The position numbers and the translations under genes are program-made. A DNA stretch of 62,087 bases, from contig BJOX01000258.1 of the NCBI GenBank assembly GCA_009731375.1, positions 473,155 through 535,241 of the forward strand, given 5' to 3'. The notes beneath the pieces were generated by a model, which made no database searches, was not told the origin of the DNA, and saw only the letters and a list, made by a program, of their open reading frames with translations. This document shows positions 48,484 to 57,080 of this stretch, one piece after another (the stretch's first letter is position 1; the number at the start of each line of letters is the position of its first letter). Source of the stretch: Paulinella micropora (lineage: Eukaryota > Cercozoa > Imbricatea > Euglyphida).

Positions 48484-48699
48484 GTAGGGCGAAGACTGCG
48501 AAGCTAACCACGAACTACCGAACTAAGTATGACCCCGTATCATTGCTAGGGGCGACTGCTGTAAATACTAAGCTAGTGAAGCCGACGAGGGGTGTTCATA
48601 CGATAAGAAGTTTTAAGGGTAAAGGAGCCAAAAAATATATCTATAAGTTAAGTTTTGATTTGAAAGCCGAGCGGGATGCTGTCATTATCGTCAATAACT
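48484..48699 (-). other. 216-bp inverted segment joining polymerase and lipase genes
   Basis: The plus strand here carries a lipase C-terminal motif (YRTKYDPVSLLG ... GVHTIRSF, 48516-48615), although the lipase catalytic part is on minus. The minus strand at 48648-48699 carries a polymerase-like C-terminus (IPLG near 48666) in the frame expected after 48483. Both anomalies vanish if the segment is viewed reversed. The two genes would then be convergent, with stops meeting at TTAA (48648-48651). GA/TC lies at both junctions. Confidence 0.7.
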
Positions 48700-49224
48700 T
48701 CCCTTTTGGATTTACCCTTGTGGCTACTTGGTCAATCACTCCTTCAATGAGGTCTTTTGTGCTACTGCCTTTATTGTATGTGGTCGCCTTCACACCCGTC
48801 TGTCGGCTTAAATCTTTCGCAATCGTTCCTCCAAGGCTGTGCCCAGTTAGCTCTACATTATCTTTACCATATTTTTTATGACTTCGTTAACCAACTTCTG
48901 CTCTTCTTTATATCTCGGAGTTCTTTTCAATACCCCCTTAACCAATGCGACATCTGTGAGTAAGTCTCGCTTATCCGCACTTCCTCTGAATGCTACAATC
49001 GCTTTACCATCTTTTTCATATACTGTTGATTTTTCTTTGCTAGTGACTGGCTTCCAACCGTCAGCACCTTTTCTATTAGATGAAGACAAATAGACATCCT
49101 CCGACAAATCCGCATTGCCTCCCTTCTGTTTCTTATAAACTTTGCTCGCTTTTTTTAATGCTTCCTTGTAGCTTATATCATGTTTAGCAGAGTAAGCCTT
49201 AACAAACTTTATCCACTCACTCAT
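48700..49224 (-). pseudogene. Class 3 lipase, frameshifted and truncated by inversion
   Basis: ATG at 49222-49224 opens MSEWIKFVKAYSAKHDISYK, a short N-terminal helical module often seen in virus proteins. It continues with VYEKDGKAIVAFRGSADKRD, the strand that supplies the lipase oxyanion region. At a T6 run (48872-48877, plus strand) the frame shifts. The next frame contains GHSLGG, with the nucleophile Ser codon at 48836-48838, the GxSxG elbow of alpha/beta-hydrolases. The DPVS...HTI motif expected further on, bearing the catalytic Asp/His region, is found inverted at 48516-48615. Class 3 lipases are carried by several virophage and PLV-like genomes and may act on host membranes or the virion. 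About 230 residues in all would be a usual length. Confidence 0.8.
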
Positions 49225-49304
49225 CCTATATTAATTATTTAATTTTTTTATTTTTTATACTGCCTACTATATACCCTACGGGCATAGACCGTATACCCCC
49301 TACT

Positions 49305-49580
49305 ATGTCCACCCTTACAAGACTGTGCGAGAAGTTTGAACAACTCTCAATTAAAAGCAAAAAGAAATCATTTTCTCTCGCCGATGTTAAAAATGTAATT
49401 AACGAAGAAATTCAAGCTATTGAAGAAAGAAAAGCCTTTCAACCAAAAGACGTGTTTCATGTTGGTAAGTATAAAGGAAAAAAAATAGAAGATATCGCAA
49501 AGATTGATAAGCCATATATTGAATGGTTAGTTCGTCAGCCGTGGGTCCAAAATAAAGATGAATTGAAAAAGTATTTGTAG
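49305..49580 (+). CDS. ExoX-C-like small protein
   Basis: Intact 91-codon gene, ATG 49305 to TAG 49580. An N-terminal helical part is followed by FHVGKYKGKKIEDIAKIDK and YIEWLVRQPWV. This is the G.yKGk.i.di...D..Yi.Wl.....w pattern of the small domain found at the C-terminus of exodeoxyribonuclease X and as free-standing proteins in large DNA viruses. No nuclease domain is attached, so it is likely an accessory DNA-binding module. It is divergently transcribed from the lipase across an 80-bp intergenic region with ATACCC motifs. Confidence 0.7.
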   Translation: MSTLTRLCEKFEQLSIKSKKKSFSLADVKNVINEEIQAIEERKAFQPKDVFHVGKYKGKKIEDIAKIDKPYIEWLVRQPWVQNKDELKKYL

Positions 49581-49607
49581 GAGCTTATTTATTTATTTTA
49601 TTTTTTT

Positions 49608-49635
49608 GTTTTGGTGAAGCTTTTTCAAAAGGTTC
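49608..49635 (+). repeat. 28-bp direct repeat, copy 2
   Basis: Identical to 45064-45091. Here it lies between convergent genes and overlaps the stop codon of the minus-strand virion gene. Confidence 0.85.
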
Positions 49636-50872
49636 ATTGGTCCTCAATAAAATTAGCAATAACATTAACATTTGAACCATCATTAGCAGTGCCCACGGAT
49701 TTCTGTGTAAAAGTCAATACATCACCAGGAGACAGAGATGTATCATAATTCCTAAAATTGATTTGCTGTGTTGAAGCACTATTTACATAGAGTTTAAAAA
49801 TTGTTGTTCCTCCTGCGATAGCGGTTGTTTTTGTGTCAGTATCAACAATTGAATATTTGCTATCTACATCCGCAAAACCTGAACCAGTTAGCGTTCCATT
49901 CAATACCATTCTGACGACACAAGCCTTGGCATCTTCATTCGTCATACTTATCAAGGACGGATATACTATTGAATAATTAGTCACACTATTATTGAAAAGT
50001 GCCTTGTTTCTTATGCTAATAATAGGGCTTTCCGTCGTGTTCGCTGGCTCACTTCCTTCCACTTCATTCATTATACTCGTGTTAATAGTGTTGGCCCCCT
50101 CAATAAACATACTACAACTTGCTGTTTTCAAACTTTGTATTCCAGTTCCTGGATTTACATTGTAGATACGAGCTACAAATGGGAGAGTTGTATTTTGTAG
50201 GCTAACACCCGTGTTGGCATTCGCATACTTAATCATATGGACTAACTGGAATTCGCCCGTCGTTGGGTTCTCAATTGAAAACTTAATAGCACCAAAGCCC
50301 AAATATTGGAATTGAATTTTGAAACACATTTCCCTTCGTCCAATCTAGTCTAGGCATATCGCCAGTTCCATTACACGGGTCATCCCAGACAGCTTGTGGA
50401 AACAAGGTAGGCGCTCCTGCTTTGGTATGTAGAATATTCATACCATCATCTTTTGTTTTGTAGAAATAGAAACCGTTAGTCGCATCACTATCACCTATTC
50501 CGATAAATGAATGATAATCCTTTGTTTCGTCAGTCGTCCATAAGGCAGTGAAGCGACACATAACTCCCATACCCGTTCTGTATTTTATTCTTTTTTTGCT
50601 AACCATAATGGCGTCATCTGCAGCATCAGCCTGAGTTTTTAATTCAGCCATATTGCTCCAAAATGAAACGGTAGCATTAGTTTGAGTTAATGTCCATATC
50701 CGTGTATTAACCGTGTATGGAAAGATTTCCTGTAATACTGGTGTTAATGAGCTGGTTAGGGCTTCACCAAAGGCGGTTTTCATATTTGTCCTACGTGCCC
50801 ATCATATCCGACTTTGACATTTACGAAGTCTCCTTCAGGATTTTGTGCTATTAAATTTTGCTGGTGGCTCAT
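49634..50872 (-). pseudogene. Predicted virion structural protein, two frameshifts
   Basis: ATG at 50870-50872 opens a 30-codon start (MSHQQNLIAQNPEGDFVNVK). A frame change near 50786 leads into MKTAFGEALTSSLTPVLQ, and another at an A4 run near 50310 leads to QYLGFGAIKFSIENP, ending TGA 49634-49636. The total of 1239 nt is a multiple of three, fitting one lost and one gained base. The pattern NGTG..RLDWTKG...F.YLG.GAI.F then VH.IKYANANT is known from a widespread family of phage and algal-virus virion proteins of uncertain role. Its place beside the major capsid gene supports a structural role. Confidence 0.75.
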
Positions 50873-50891
50873 TGTAGGTGCTTTTTTTTTA

Positions 50892-50918
50892 CAAAAAACC
50901 ACCTACGACCTCAAAAAA
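50892..50918 (-). promoter_or_regulatory. Shared upstream motif 1, copy at virion gene
   Basis: A 27-bp stretch containing CCTACGACCTCAAAAAA lies 20 nt upstream of the start at 50872. It matches 56526-56552 with one difference. In this copy GTAGGTG (50874) and CACCTAC also form a stem around the T-run. Confidence 0.6.
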
Positions 50919-51006
50919 TGTTTTTGTGTAAATTCATATATTGTATTAAAAAATAAATTAACTATCAAAAATTAATTACCTACTACGTCGGTAGACAGTA
51001 TCACTT

Positions 51007-51034
51007 CACGGGGGTGCGGGGGCTTGCCCCTGCT
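51007..51034 (-). terminator. Palindromic GC-rich element after the major capsid gene
   Basis: Plus-strand GGGGGTGCGGGGGCTTGCCC, with GGGGC/GCCCC stem, begins at the capsid stop codon. Similar elements follow other minus-strand viral genes (55278-55295 and 56601-56623), suggesting a transcript 3'-end hairpin or a mobile palindrome. Confidence 0.5.
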
Positions 51035-52642
51035 AACTCATTAGGATTTCAATTTCCTTAGCAAGCACACTTCGTTGAAGAATAGCATAAGTGTAATGGT
51101 TGAGATTAGTTATGCCACCACCACTCGCATTAGGACTTACAGTTGAAGAGAATTCATATCGTCTCTCGGTGTCTAAGCTCAAACCACTTACCTCATAGCC
51201 GTCTGTATCCTTATCACACAGCGGGCGGTTGTTGTCCCAAGTATCAACGTGGAACCAGTTGTAATGATAGACATCAGAATTCAAAATAGCACTTCCCTTC
51301 AACGTATCCTTCAAAATCATATAATCCTCATTCTCAGAAGTGTCAATATCAAACTGTTGAAGGCGGGTTCCATCAAGTGTTGTATAATAAGTAAGAATTT
51401 TCGCATCCCCTCTGTTATCATTATCAAAAGCTGTATTAGCACTCTCAGTGAAGTGAAAGGCGGATGTATAGATACGACGAATTCTTTCACCCTGAGAGCG
51501 CTTCATTTTGATAACAAAATTTTGCTGAGCAGATGAAAGACTTTGCTTCCACGAGATAGGATATTCAATCTTAAATGGAAAGCCCTCACCCGCAATCTTT
51601 TGCTGGACACCAAGAATTACATTTGGGTCGGTTTCCACGGATAGGAACAAGTTCAAGTTTGAGACAGTGGCTCCAACAATAGTCGCGGCGGCTCCGGCAG
51701 CCACACTCTTCGCATCAGTTCCATAGAAGAAAGCACGGTTAGTTCCTTCCCATACAATTCGCAAGTCAAGGATTTCATTGAAGCCGATAGTCTTATCCAA
51801 TTCAAAAATGGTGCCAAACAGCATACCCAAAGGAAGTTTAACATTGATAACTGGGCCGTCAGTCGCATTAGCACCTCCTTCAAAATACTTGGCTTCTTCA
51901 TATTAAGCCACATTAACAAAACTAGCATTACCAGTGCCGTTAGCAACGAGCAAGTCATGCTTACGACGAGCAGTGATAGGAGGATGGTCAAAGGCATCAG
52001 CCAGTTCGGCCTGTATGGTAGTGGATAAGGCGCGAAGGTTGTCTTTGACAGTGTTGATTTTTCCTTCAAGGTCAGTGATTGCAGCATTAGTAGTAGCATC
52101 ACTATAAGTATTTCCACCTGCTGTTGCGATAGCAGTGTGTGCGGTAACATTTCCAACTGCTGCAACCGCCGCGGTGTTCATAGAATTAATTCTAGCATAA
52201 CTTGTTGCTTTTGTTGAAAATGTGGTTGGGACATTACACTTTTGAAGCATACCTCCGCTAGATACACCCGCCCCGTGGTTATCAACCTCTCATAGCAAAT
52301 CTCAGGCTTCCATACAATCTTTGTGTAGTTGCCGACATTTTGGAGATCACACAAATACAAACCGCTTCGGGTTCTCAATTCAATTGTTCTAATCATACTC
52401 AAACAATCCATAAATATACGATTATAACCTGCCGATGCTGCAGGCATGTAAGTAAATCGCAACACAGACCTCGCGAGGTTCAAAGGGCAAGTAGGTATCT
52501 CAAAGGTGCTTTCATTTCCACCAGCGGTGGTGAGAGTAATATTCGCTGAGCCTTCTCGGCTGGTAAGTTTATTCAACTCATACTTTCCCGTGAGCAGTTC
52601 CTTAGCCTGATGGACGAGTTCGCCACCGTATTGGACTGACAT
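51033..52642 (-). pseudogene. MCP: Major capsid protein (double jelly-roll), broken
   Basis: Forms the icosahedral capsid. ATG at 52640-52642 opens MSVQYGGELVHQAKELLTGK. The first jelly-roll region includes FEIPTCPLNLARS and DCLSMIRTIELRTRSG; the C-terminal half includes GFNEILDLRIVWEG, KIEYPISWKQSLS and the NHYTYAILQRSVLAKE tail, ending TAG 51033-51035. About 537 codons is normal for PLV capsid proteins. Breaks: a frame change at a G4/C4 run near 52273, and an in-frame TAA at 51903-51905, after which the same frame continues without loss. The 1610-nt span is one base short of 537 codons, matching one lost G. It lies between the penton gene and the virion gene, the usual capsid cluster. Assignment rests on size, position, fold-like strand pattern and neighbours. 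Confidence 0.8.
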
Positions 52643-52705
52643 TTTTTCTTTTTTTGCTTGTGGTTCTATATCTTATAAATATATTAAAAAAAAATTATTA
52701 TAATA

Positions 52706-53518
52706 TTAACGAGATTTGAGCATATTAAAAAATGAATCAAATAAATTAAAATAATTCGTCTCGCGATAAATCAACAAAGTCATTACAATACCGAGACCGT
52801 TTAGGTTTATTGGTTGGTCGTTTTCGTCAGTTAAGTAAAACCTAAATACGTTGTTTGAATTAGCTGATAGTCTTTTACCATACTCTGACCCGCTTCCATC
52901 GTAGATAACAGAGCCAAACGGGATTTCGTTAGCGGTATATATCTCCTGTAATACGTGGTTATTACCCTCTCCAATGAGGTCAATTTGTAGATACAATGTT
53001 TTTTCACCAGTCAAGATTATTACATTCGGCGACCTAATGGTATTATTAGCAAAGAAATATGTTGAGCCACGGTCAAAACCCATGACTTCGTGGATACGAG
53101 TTTCGCCATCAAATATAAACCGTGGTTGGATGCATCCGTTGTTCGCTACGGTAAATAATAACTTGCCGTCTTCTGGGTCGGTATTCGTGTTGTTGCTAGT
53201 TATTGTGTATGTGTAATGGTTTGGACTGTCTGCGGTTAGCACCTCGGCCAGCTTATTTTTTAAGTTGTTCATTGTGTAGTTACCCTCGGGTATCGTAATG
53301 AGTGCCTCATAGCCATCTTCACTCAGAGTAAAAGTGTTGTAAGGACTTGCCACAGAGTAATATGATTTCGGCACGTATATATGAAGTATTTTACAATGTG
53401 ACGGGTTGTCTAGCCCTTTCATATCAATGGAGTGAGTGAAATCGCTGTCTATGCCATTTATCCTATTTTTGCTGTTGACATAGTAAATGTTAGAGCTCCT
53501 GCCACCCCTATACTCCAT
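52706..53518 (-). CDS. Penton (minor capsid) protein, intact
   Basis: Intact 270-codon gene, ATG 53516-53518 to TAA 52706-52708. The N-terminus IYYVNSKNRINGIDSDFTHS is followed by HIYVPKSYYSVASPYNTFTL and ITIPEGNYTMNNLKNKLAEVL. This 'NSKNR... P.SYY ... F.. ...I..GNY....L...L' pattern is characteristic of the single-jelly-roll penton proteins of PLVs, virophages and related viruses, which close the capsid fivefold vertices. It is 63 bp upstream of the capsid gene on the same strand and 42 bp downstream of the protease. A motif shared with the ATPase promoter region precedes it. It is one of the few undamaged genes in the element. Confidence 0.85.
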   Translation of the reverse strand: MEYRGGRSSNIYYVNSKNRINGIDSDFTHSIDMKGLDNPSHCKILHIYVPKSYYSVASPYNTFTLSEDGYEALITIPEGNYTMNNLKNKLAEVLTADSPNHYTYTITSNNTNTDPEDGKLLFTVANNGCIQPRFIFDGETRIHEVMGFDRGSTYFFANNTIRSPNVIILTGEKTLYLQIDLIGEGNNHVLQEIYTANEIPFGSVIYDGSGSEYGKRLSANSNNVFRFYLTDENDQPINLNGLGIVMTLLIYRETNYFNLFDSFFNMLKSR

Positions 53519-53529
53519 CGCACCTATGC

Positions 53530-53558
53530 AATGAAAAATATATTTTTTGTTTTAATTG
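53530..53558 (-). promoter_or_regulatory. Shared upstream motif 2, copy at penton gene
   Basis: Plus-strand GAAAAATATATTTTTTGTTT followed by TAATTGCTT fills the short gap between the protease stop and the penton start. A near-identical stretch is at 56561-56590 upstream of the ATPase. Read on minus it is an A/T-rich late-promoter-like element. Confidence 0.6.
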
Positions 53559-53560
53559 CT

Positions 53561-55204
53561 TCAAATAAAAGTATCAAAGCCGTAGCCATTCTGTGCTTTT
53601 AACTTCTCCGCTTCCTTCTTTTTCAAATCGGTCCATCCACTGGCGAATTTAAATCTGATTCCTTTCGCCCGCTCTAAAAGAAATCGCATTGAGTGCCACC
53701 CGCAAGTATCTGAGGTGTCTGATTGTTGTTTTACTTCATTAATCTTCATTAATAAATAACTATCAGGACGGCTTTTATCTAACAGTTGTTTCATTTGGTG
53801 TTGGAAAAGTTCAGTCGGCTCATATTCTGCTAGCGGGTCATAAACTTCAACAGCCCTGTCTCCATTCAAAGAAATCCAAACTGCTATCCAGTGTGAGCCA
53901 CCTTGATTATGGCGGTCCAAGTTCATTATGAAACCGTATCGCTTTCTGCTTCCTGGGTTCAAAGTGTTGAGTTGGTCGCTTGGAACTGTGCCGAGAAACC
54001 ACTTATGTTTTTTCATAATCTCATTTATTTCGTGTGTCATTAAACCTCTATGGGGGTCTGAGGTGGGGCCTGTTCCATCTTGTGGAGTATCGTTTTCTAA
54101 GGGTGGTGGTTGTGTATCTGCTTGTTGTTGGTCGGATGCTTGTTGTTGGTCGGGTGCTTGTTGTTGGTCGGGTTCTTGTTGTTTCACTTCTGGGGGTGGT
54201 GCTTGTCCCTGCGTCAACTCAAATATTAGCTGTTTAGCCTCTGGCAAATTAGGGGCTGGTTGTTGTGTCATTGGTGTGGTGGGTGAATGTTTTTTCTGGG
54301 GTGTTTTCTTTTCTTTGGTCTTAGCTTCTTTTAGAAGTTTATCTAGTCTGTCCCAACAATCCTCAGGAGAAGTTATGTTTTCGGTAAATTTTTGAGTGTA
54401 TAACCATTGTTTCAATGTCTCGGAATAATTTTTCTTTTTACCTTTTGGTTTTACAATTTTAATATCAATACCTGCTTTTATGAGACTGGATACTACGGAG
54501 TTATGTTTAGATTTTCCAGCATTAGCTCGCATTAATCTCACACCATCTGAAAACATAGCATCAATAATTCCTTTTCTCGTTTCGTCTTCCAAATCTTTTG
54601 CTTGCTTATTTACTTCAACAGTTATATCCGTTATTCCCACTTGGAGATGATTGTGGATTGTGTTTTTTTGGTATTTTTTCTTCAATAGGTGCTGTTAAAA
54701 GTCCTTGCTTAGTTCTCAGTAATTCATCGATAAGTCGTTGCTCTTTCCTGAGTTCTCGGTCCTTTTCATCCTGTCTTTCTTTTATGTCGGCTAATTCTTT
54801 GCGGTGTTGCCTCTTCCTTTCCTGGTCTTTTTCTTCAATGTCCGCTTTCTCCTTCTTGTCTATGGCTTCTATCTTTTCATATTTCTCCTGTTTTAGTTTA
54901 TCTAAGTGGTCTTGAATTGCGGTTCGCGTGTTCTGTTCAATCTCCGACAGGCTTTGAACTTTTCGTAAGTCTTCCTTCTTTGTCTTCGCCCTCTTCGGTC
55001 TTCCTAAATATTTCATAAATAGCTTAACAATTTGAAGTGTTGATAAGTCATTTGTTTTCTTTCCAAAGTTTAGATATGCTCGTTTGCCTTTTACTTTGAT
55101 ATATGGACGACCATCTTTCGTTCTGTATATTCTAGGTGGTCGTTGTTTAAGTTCTTTCGTCGCAGAGACTTCGCCTCCGCACCTCCACGGGTTTTGGTCT
55201 TCAT
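53561..55204 (-). pseudogene. Maturation cysteine protease (adenain/Ulp1-like) with coiled-coil N-terminus
   Basis: Processes virion proteins. The C-terminal protease domain (about 53570-54000) has SHWIAVW with the His codon at 53891-53893, EVYDPLAEYE supplying the acidic residue, VKQQSDTSDTCGWHSMRF with the Gln and the nucleophile Cys at 53702-53704. This is the His-Asp-Gln-Cys order of adenain-like C5/C48 proteases. Upstream come a Gln/Pro/Asp linker with DQQQAP/DQQQAS repeats (54105-54180), a basic helical domain (54350-54680) and a long charged coiled coil (54720-54990). An IYRTKDGRPYIKVKGKRAYL segment lies at the start. The ATG at 55202-55204 needs a frame change near 55165; a second occurs at an A7 run near 54653. 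The 1644-nt span is a multiple of three, consistent with compensating indels. It might instead be two adjacent genes. Confidence 0.8.
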
Positions 55205-55277
55205 ACTGTCATATATTATTAGTAAAAAAAAAAAAAAATAGAATGTTTAGTTTTAATTTGGTCCACTGCGGGGGTTT

Positions 55278-55295
55278 GTAGGGGCTTGTCCCTAC
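55278..55295 (-). terminator. Hairpin after the small virion-type gene
   Basis: GTAGGG/CCCTAC stem with GGCTTGT loop region, starting at the probable natural stop (TAG 55295-55297) of the gene ending here. It belongs to the same palindrome group as 51007-51034 and 56601-56623. Confidence 0.5.
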
Positions 55296-55606
55296 TAAAA
55301 TTTAAGTGCTCCACAGCCTCGTTGCTTTCCTTATCCCATATCGCTCGCAACCTTTTGAACTTTGTAAGCATAAGGAACACCAACTCTATCCAAAGCACCA
55401 GCTAAGCGAGAGATTGTTTTTTCTTTTTTCAAATAGTTATTAATATTCCTAAATGTATTGCCGACCTTTTCCCAATTTACTTTCCCTTTTGCCCACAACC
55501 CTTTTGTTTCTTGCGACCAGTTTTCTTTTTTCCGCCCGCCATTGTGTTTGAGTTTCTTGTTACCAACTGTTGGAATGACTTCAACCCTTGTTGTTTTCAC
55601 GACCAT
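55295..55606 (-). pseudogene. Small basic virion-type protein with early stop
   Basis: ATG 55604-55606 opens a basic protein (RVEVIPTVGNKKLKHNGGRK) with a C-terminal hydrophobic helix (KTISRLAGALDRVGVPYAY). A TAA at 55331-55333 follows ASDMG, but the same frame continues with a Gly/Lys/Arg/Cys-rich tail to TAG 55295-55297. The palindromic hairpin begins exactly there, as it does after the true stop of other genes. So 55295 is the likelier original end. Small basic proteins with a Gly-rich tail occur beside capsid genes in PLVs and resemble adenovirus core or minor proteins in size and charge; no firm family is assigned. Confidence 0.55.
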
Positions 55607-55686
55607 TATAATATATGAAAAAAAATAATTAAATTAAAATTACAAAAATCGTTTATTGAAATTAGTCCCGCAAGCGGGACAATTGA

Positions 55687-56508
55687 CTATCGCAAGCGAT
55701 AGTTGAAATTTTGCCTCAGTTCGTCAGATACCGCATCAACATATAAAAAGTTAAACCGTTCCTTGGTCGCCTCGTGATATTTTTCAATGAAGTATTCAAG
55801 GTCGTAGCCGAGGTCCAAATGTTTATACACGAGTTCTATTTTATCAATACTCTGTCCAGGAAAAATAAGAAGGTAGTCCAGCTGTTTAATCGCCTCAGGT
55901 CGTAAGTCGTTCAGATACTGACTGGACATAATCACCTTTGACTTGTAGTGTCTATTTTTTTTCAACAAGTCGCTTACAGACTTGTCCCTCAACCCACTAC
56001 CCAAATCATCAAGGACGAAAACAACTTCGGGAGTTTGATACTTGGACGGTCTCTCCGCGGGTGCTTGCCCCTGCTTCTTTTCTTAATCCTTACCAAAATA
56101 AATAAACTTCGGCTTCGGTTCTTCTTTACCGTCTTGAACAATCTCGCCTTCTTCTTGTTCCTCATCTGGCGTATTGAGCTTGTCTAATTCGTAATCAATT
56201 ACACTGTATCCGTCCGCTTTTAACTATGTGTATATCGCCATCGGGTTTCCCTTCTTCTTAAAGTGTTTCACCATTTCTTTGTAGATGTGGTCCTTGTGTA
56301 TTGTGCTGGCTATAATAACAATCCGGGTCTTTTTGTCGGTCGTTCGTTTCAGGATTTCGAACAGTGCGGTAGTCTTGCCGCTCTTCTTTTTTGCAAGCAA
56401 GAATATATTAGCAAAGGGTTCATCAAACAACTTATATCCTTTGGCTTTTTTGTCTCCTTCGCCATCATGCTTGACTACTCTCACTTTAATATTATTGATT
56501 TTCTCCAT
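55687..56508 (-). pseudogene. FtsK/HerA-type genome packaging ATPase, two in-frame stops
   Basis: Powers DNA packaging into the capsid. ATG at 56506-56508 opens MEKINNIKVRVVKHDGEG. Walker A is LLAKKKSGKTTALFE (about 56362-56405), Walker B VVFVLDDLG (about 56001-56027), and the downstream sensor region HYKSKVIMSSQYLNDLRP is present. About 273 codons is normal for the family. The entire length is in one frame but is interrupted by TAG at 56224-56226 and TAA at 56083-56085. Each is one C-to-T step from a Gln codon. The segment between the Walker motifs is unusually Glu/Lys/Pro-rich and contains QGQAPAE, encoded by a copy of the GC-rich palindrome (56055-56075) found at other gene ends. Confidence 0.85.
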
Positions 56509-56525
56509 TGTAAGAGCTTTTTTTT

Positions 56526-56552
56526 CAAAAAACCTCCTACGACCTCAAAAAA
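56526..56552 (-). promoter_or_regulatory. Shared upstream motif 1, copy at ATPase gene
   Basis: Contains CCTACGACCTCAAAAAA 18 nt upstream of the ATPase start. It matches 50892-50918 with a single difference. Confidence 0.6.
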
Positions 56553-56560
56553 CTATATAT

Positions 56561-56590
56561 AGAAAAATATATTTTTGTTTTAATCGCTTA
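56561..56590 (-). promoter_or_regulatory. Shared upstream motif 2, copy at ATPase gene
   Basis: Plus-strand GAAAAATATATTTTTGTTTT followed by AATCGCTT, the counterpart of 53530-53558. Lies between motif 1 and the stop of the preceding gene. Confidence 0.6.
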
Positions 56591-56600
56591 CCACAACGGA

Positions 56601-56623
56601 GGGGGTGCGGGGCTTGCCCCTGC
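56601..56623 (-). terminator. Palindromic GC-rich element after gene 56624-57010
   Basis: Plus-strand GGTGCGGGGCTTGCCCCTGC with a GGGGC/GCCCC stem, directly after the TAA stop. Same element as at 51007-51034. Confidence 0.5.
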
Positions 56624-57010
56624 TTAGCCAAGAAATTCTAAACAAATAACAATTCTTCCAGCTAGCTGGTCAGTCTCAATATTACCGCTGTCTGTTTTAA
56701 GAACTTTAAAACTGTATTGCCCGTCGGTCCAGCCTACTACCCCCAAATTGTAGCTGAGATTGGAAATGTTTGCCGAGTTGCTATCAGCGAATGTGCCAAT
56801 AATCCCAATGCGGTCCATATAAAGGATTTTTGTTTTCGTCTCGGTTAAATTGTTCATATAGTGGATAAACTTGACATTCATTCTAGTCGGGGTAAAGTTC
56901 ATTTGAATGTTTTTGTCGAATGTCTTGCTACCGCCAACAAAATCATTACTTAGAAAAATAATCCTCTGATATTTATAGTCCATTGTGATGCCCTCTATAC
57001 TAATGCTCAT
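56624..57010 (-). CDS. Predicted small structural protein, intact
   Basis: Intact 128-codon gene (ATG 57008-57010, TAA 56624-56626). It is a beta-strand-rich sequence: YQRIIFLSNDFVGGSKTFDK, MNVKFIHYMNNLTETKTK, NLGVVGWTDGQYSFKVL and a final IVICLEFLG strand. The pattern resembles small single-jelly-roll or vertex-associated proteins in PLV capsid clusters, but I do not recognise a specific family. It is co-oriented with the ATPase 115 bp downstream and followed by the GC-rich palindrome. Structural role is an inference from strand pattern and neighbours. Confidence 0.6.
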   Translation of the reverse strand: MSISIEGITMDYKYQRIIFLSNDFVGGSKTFDKNIQMNFTPTRMNVKFIHYMNNLTETKTKILYMDRIGIIGTFADSNSANISNLSYNLGVVGWTDGQYSFKVLKTDSGNIETDQLAGRIVICLEFLG

Positions 57011-57080
57011 AAACTTTTTATTAATTAATATTTCTGCTAGGACTGCTTGTGATTTCTATTCAAGGGTCAGCGATAAAAAA

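Noticed and set aside
48459-48881. Independent plus-strand gene containing DPVSLLG
   Set aside because: The motif is the missing lipase C-terminus in inverted orientation. The rest of the frame is antisense to the lipase catalytic part.
54034-54395. Cys/Gly/Val-rich plus-strand frame
   Set aside because: Antisense to the Gln/Pro-rich linker of the protease gene.
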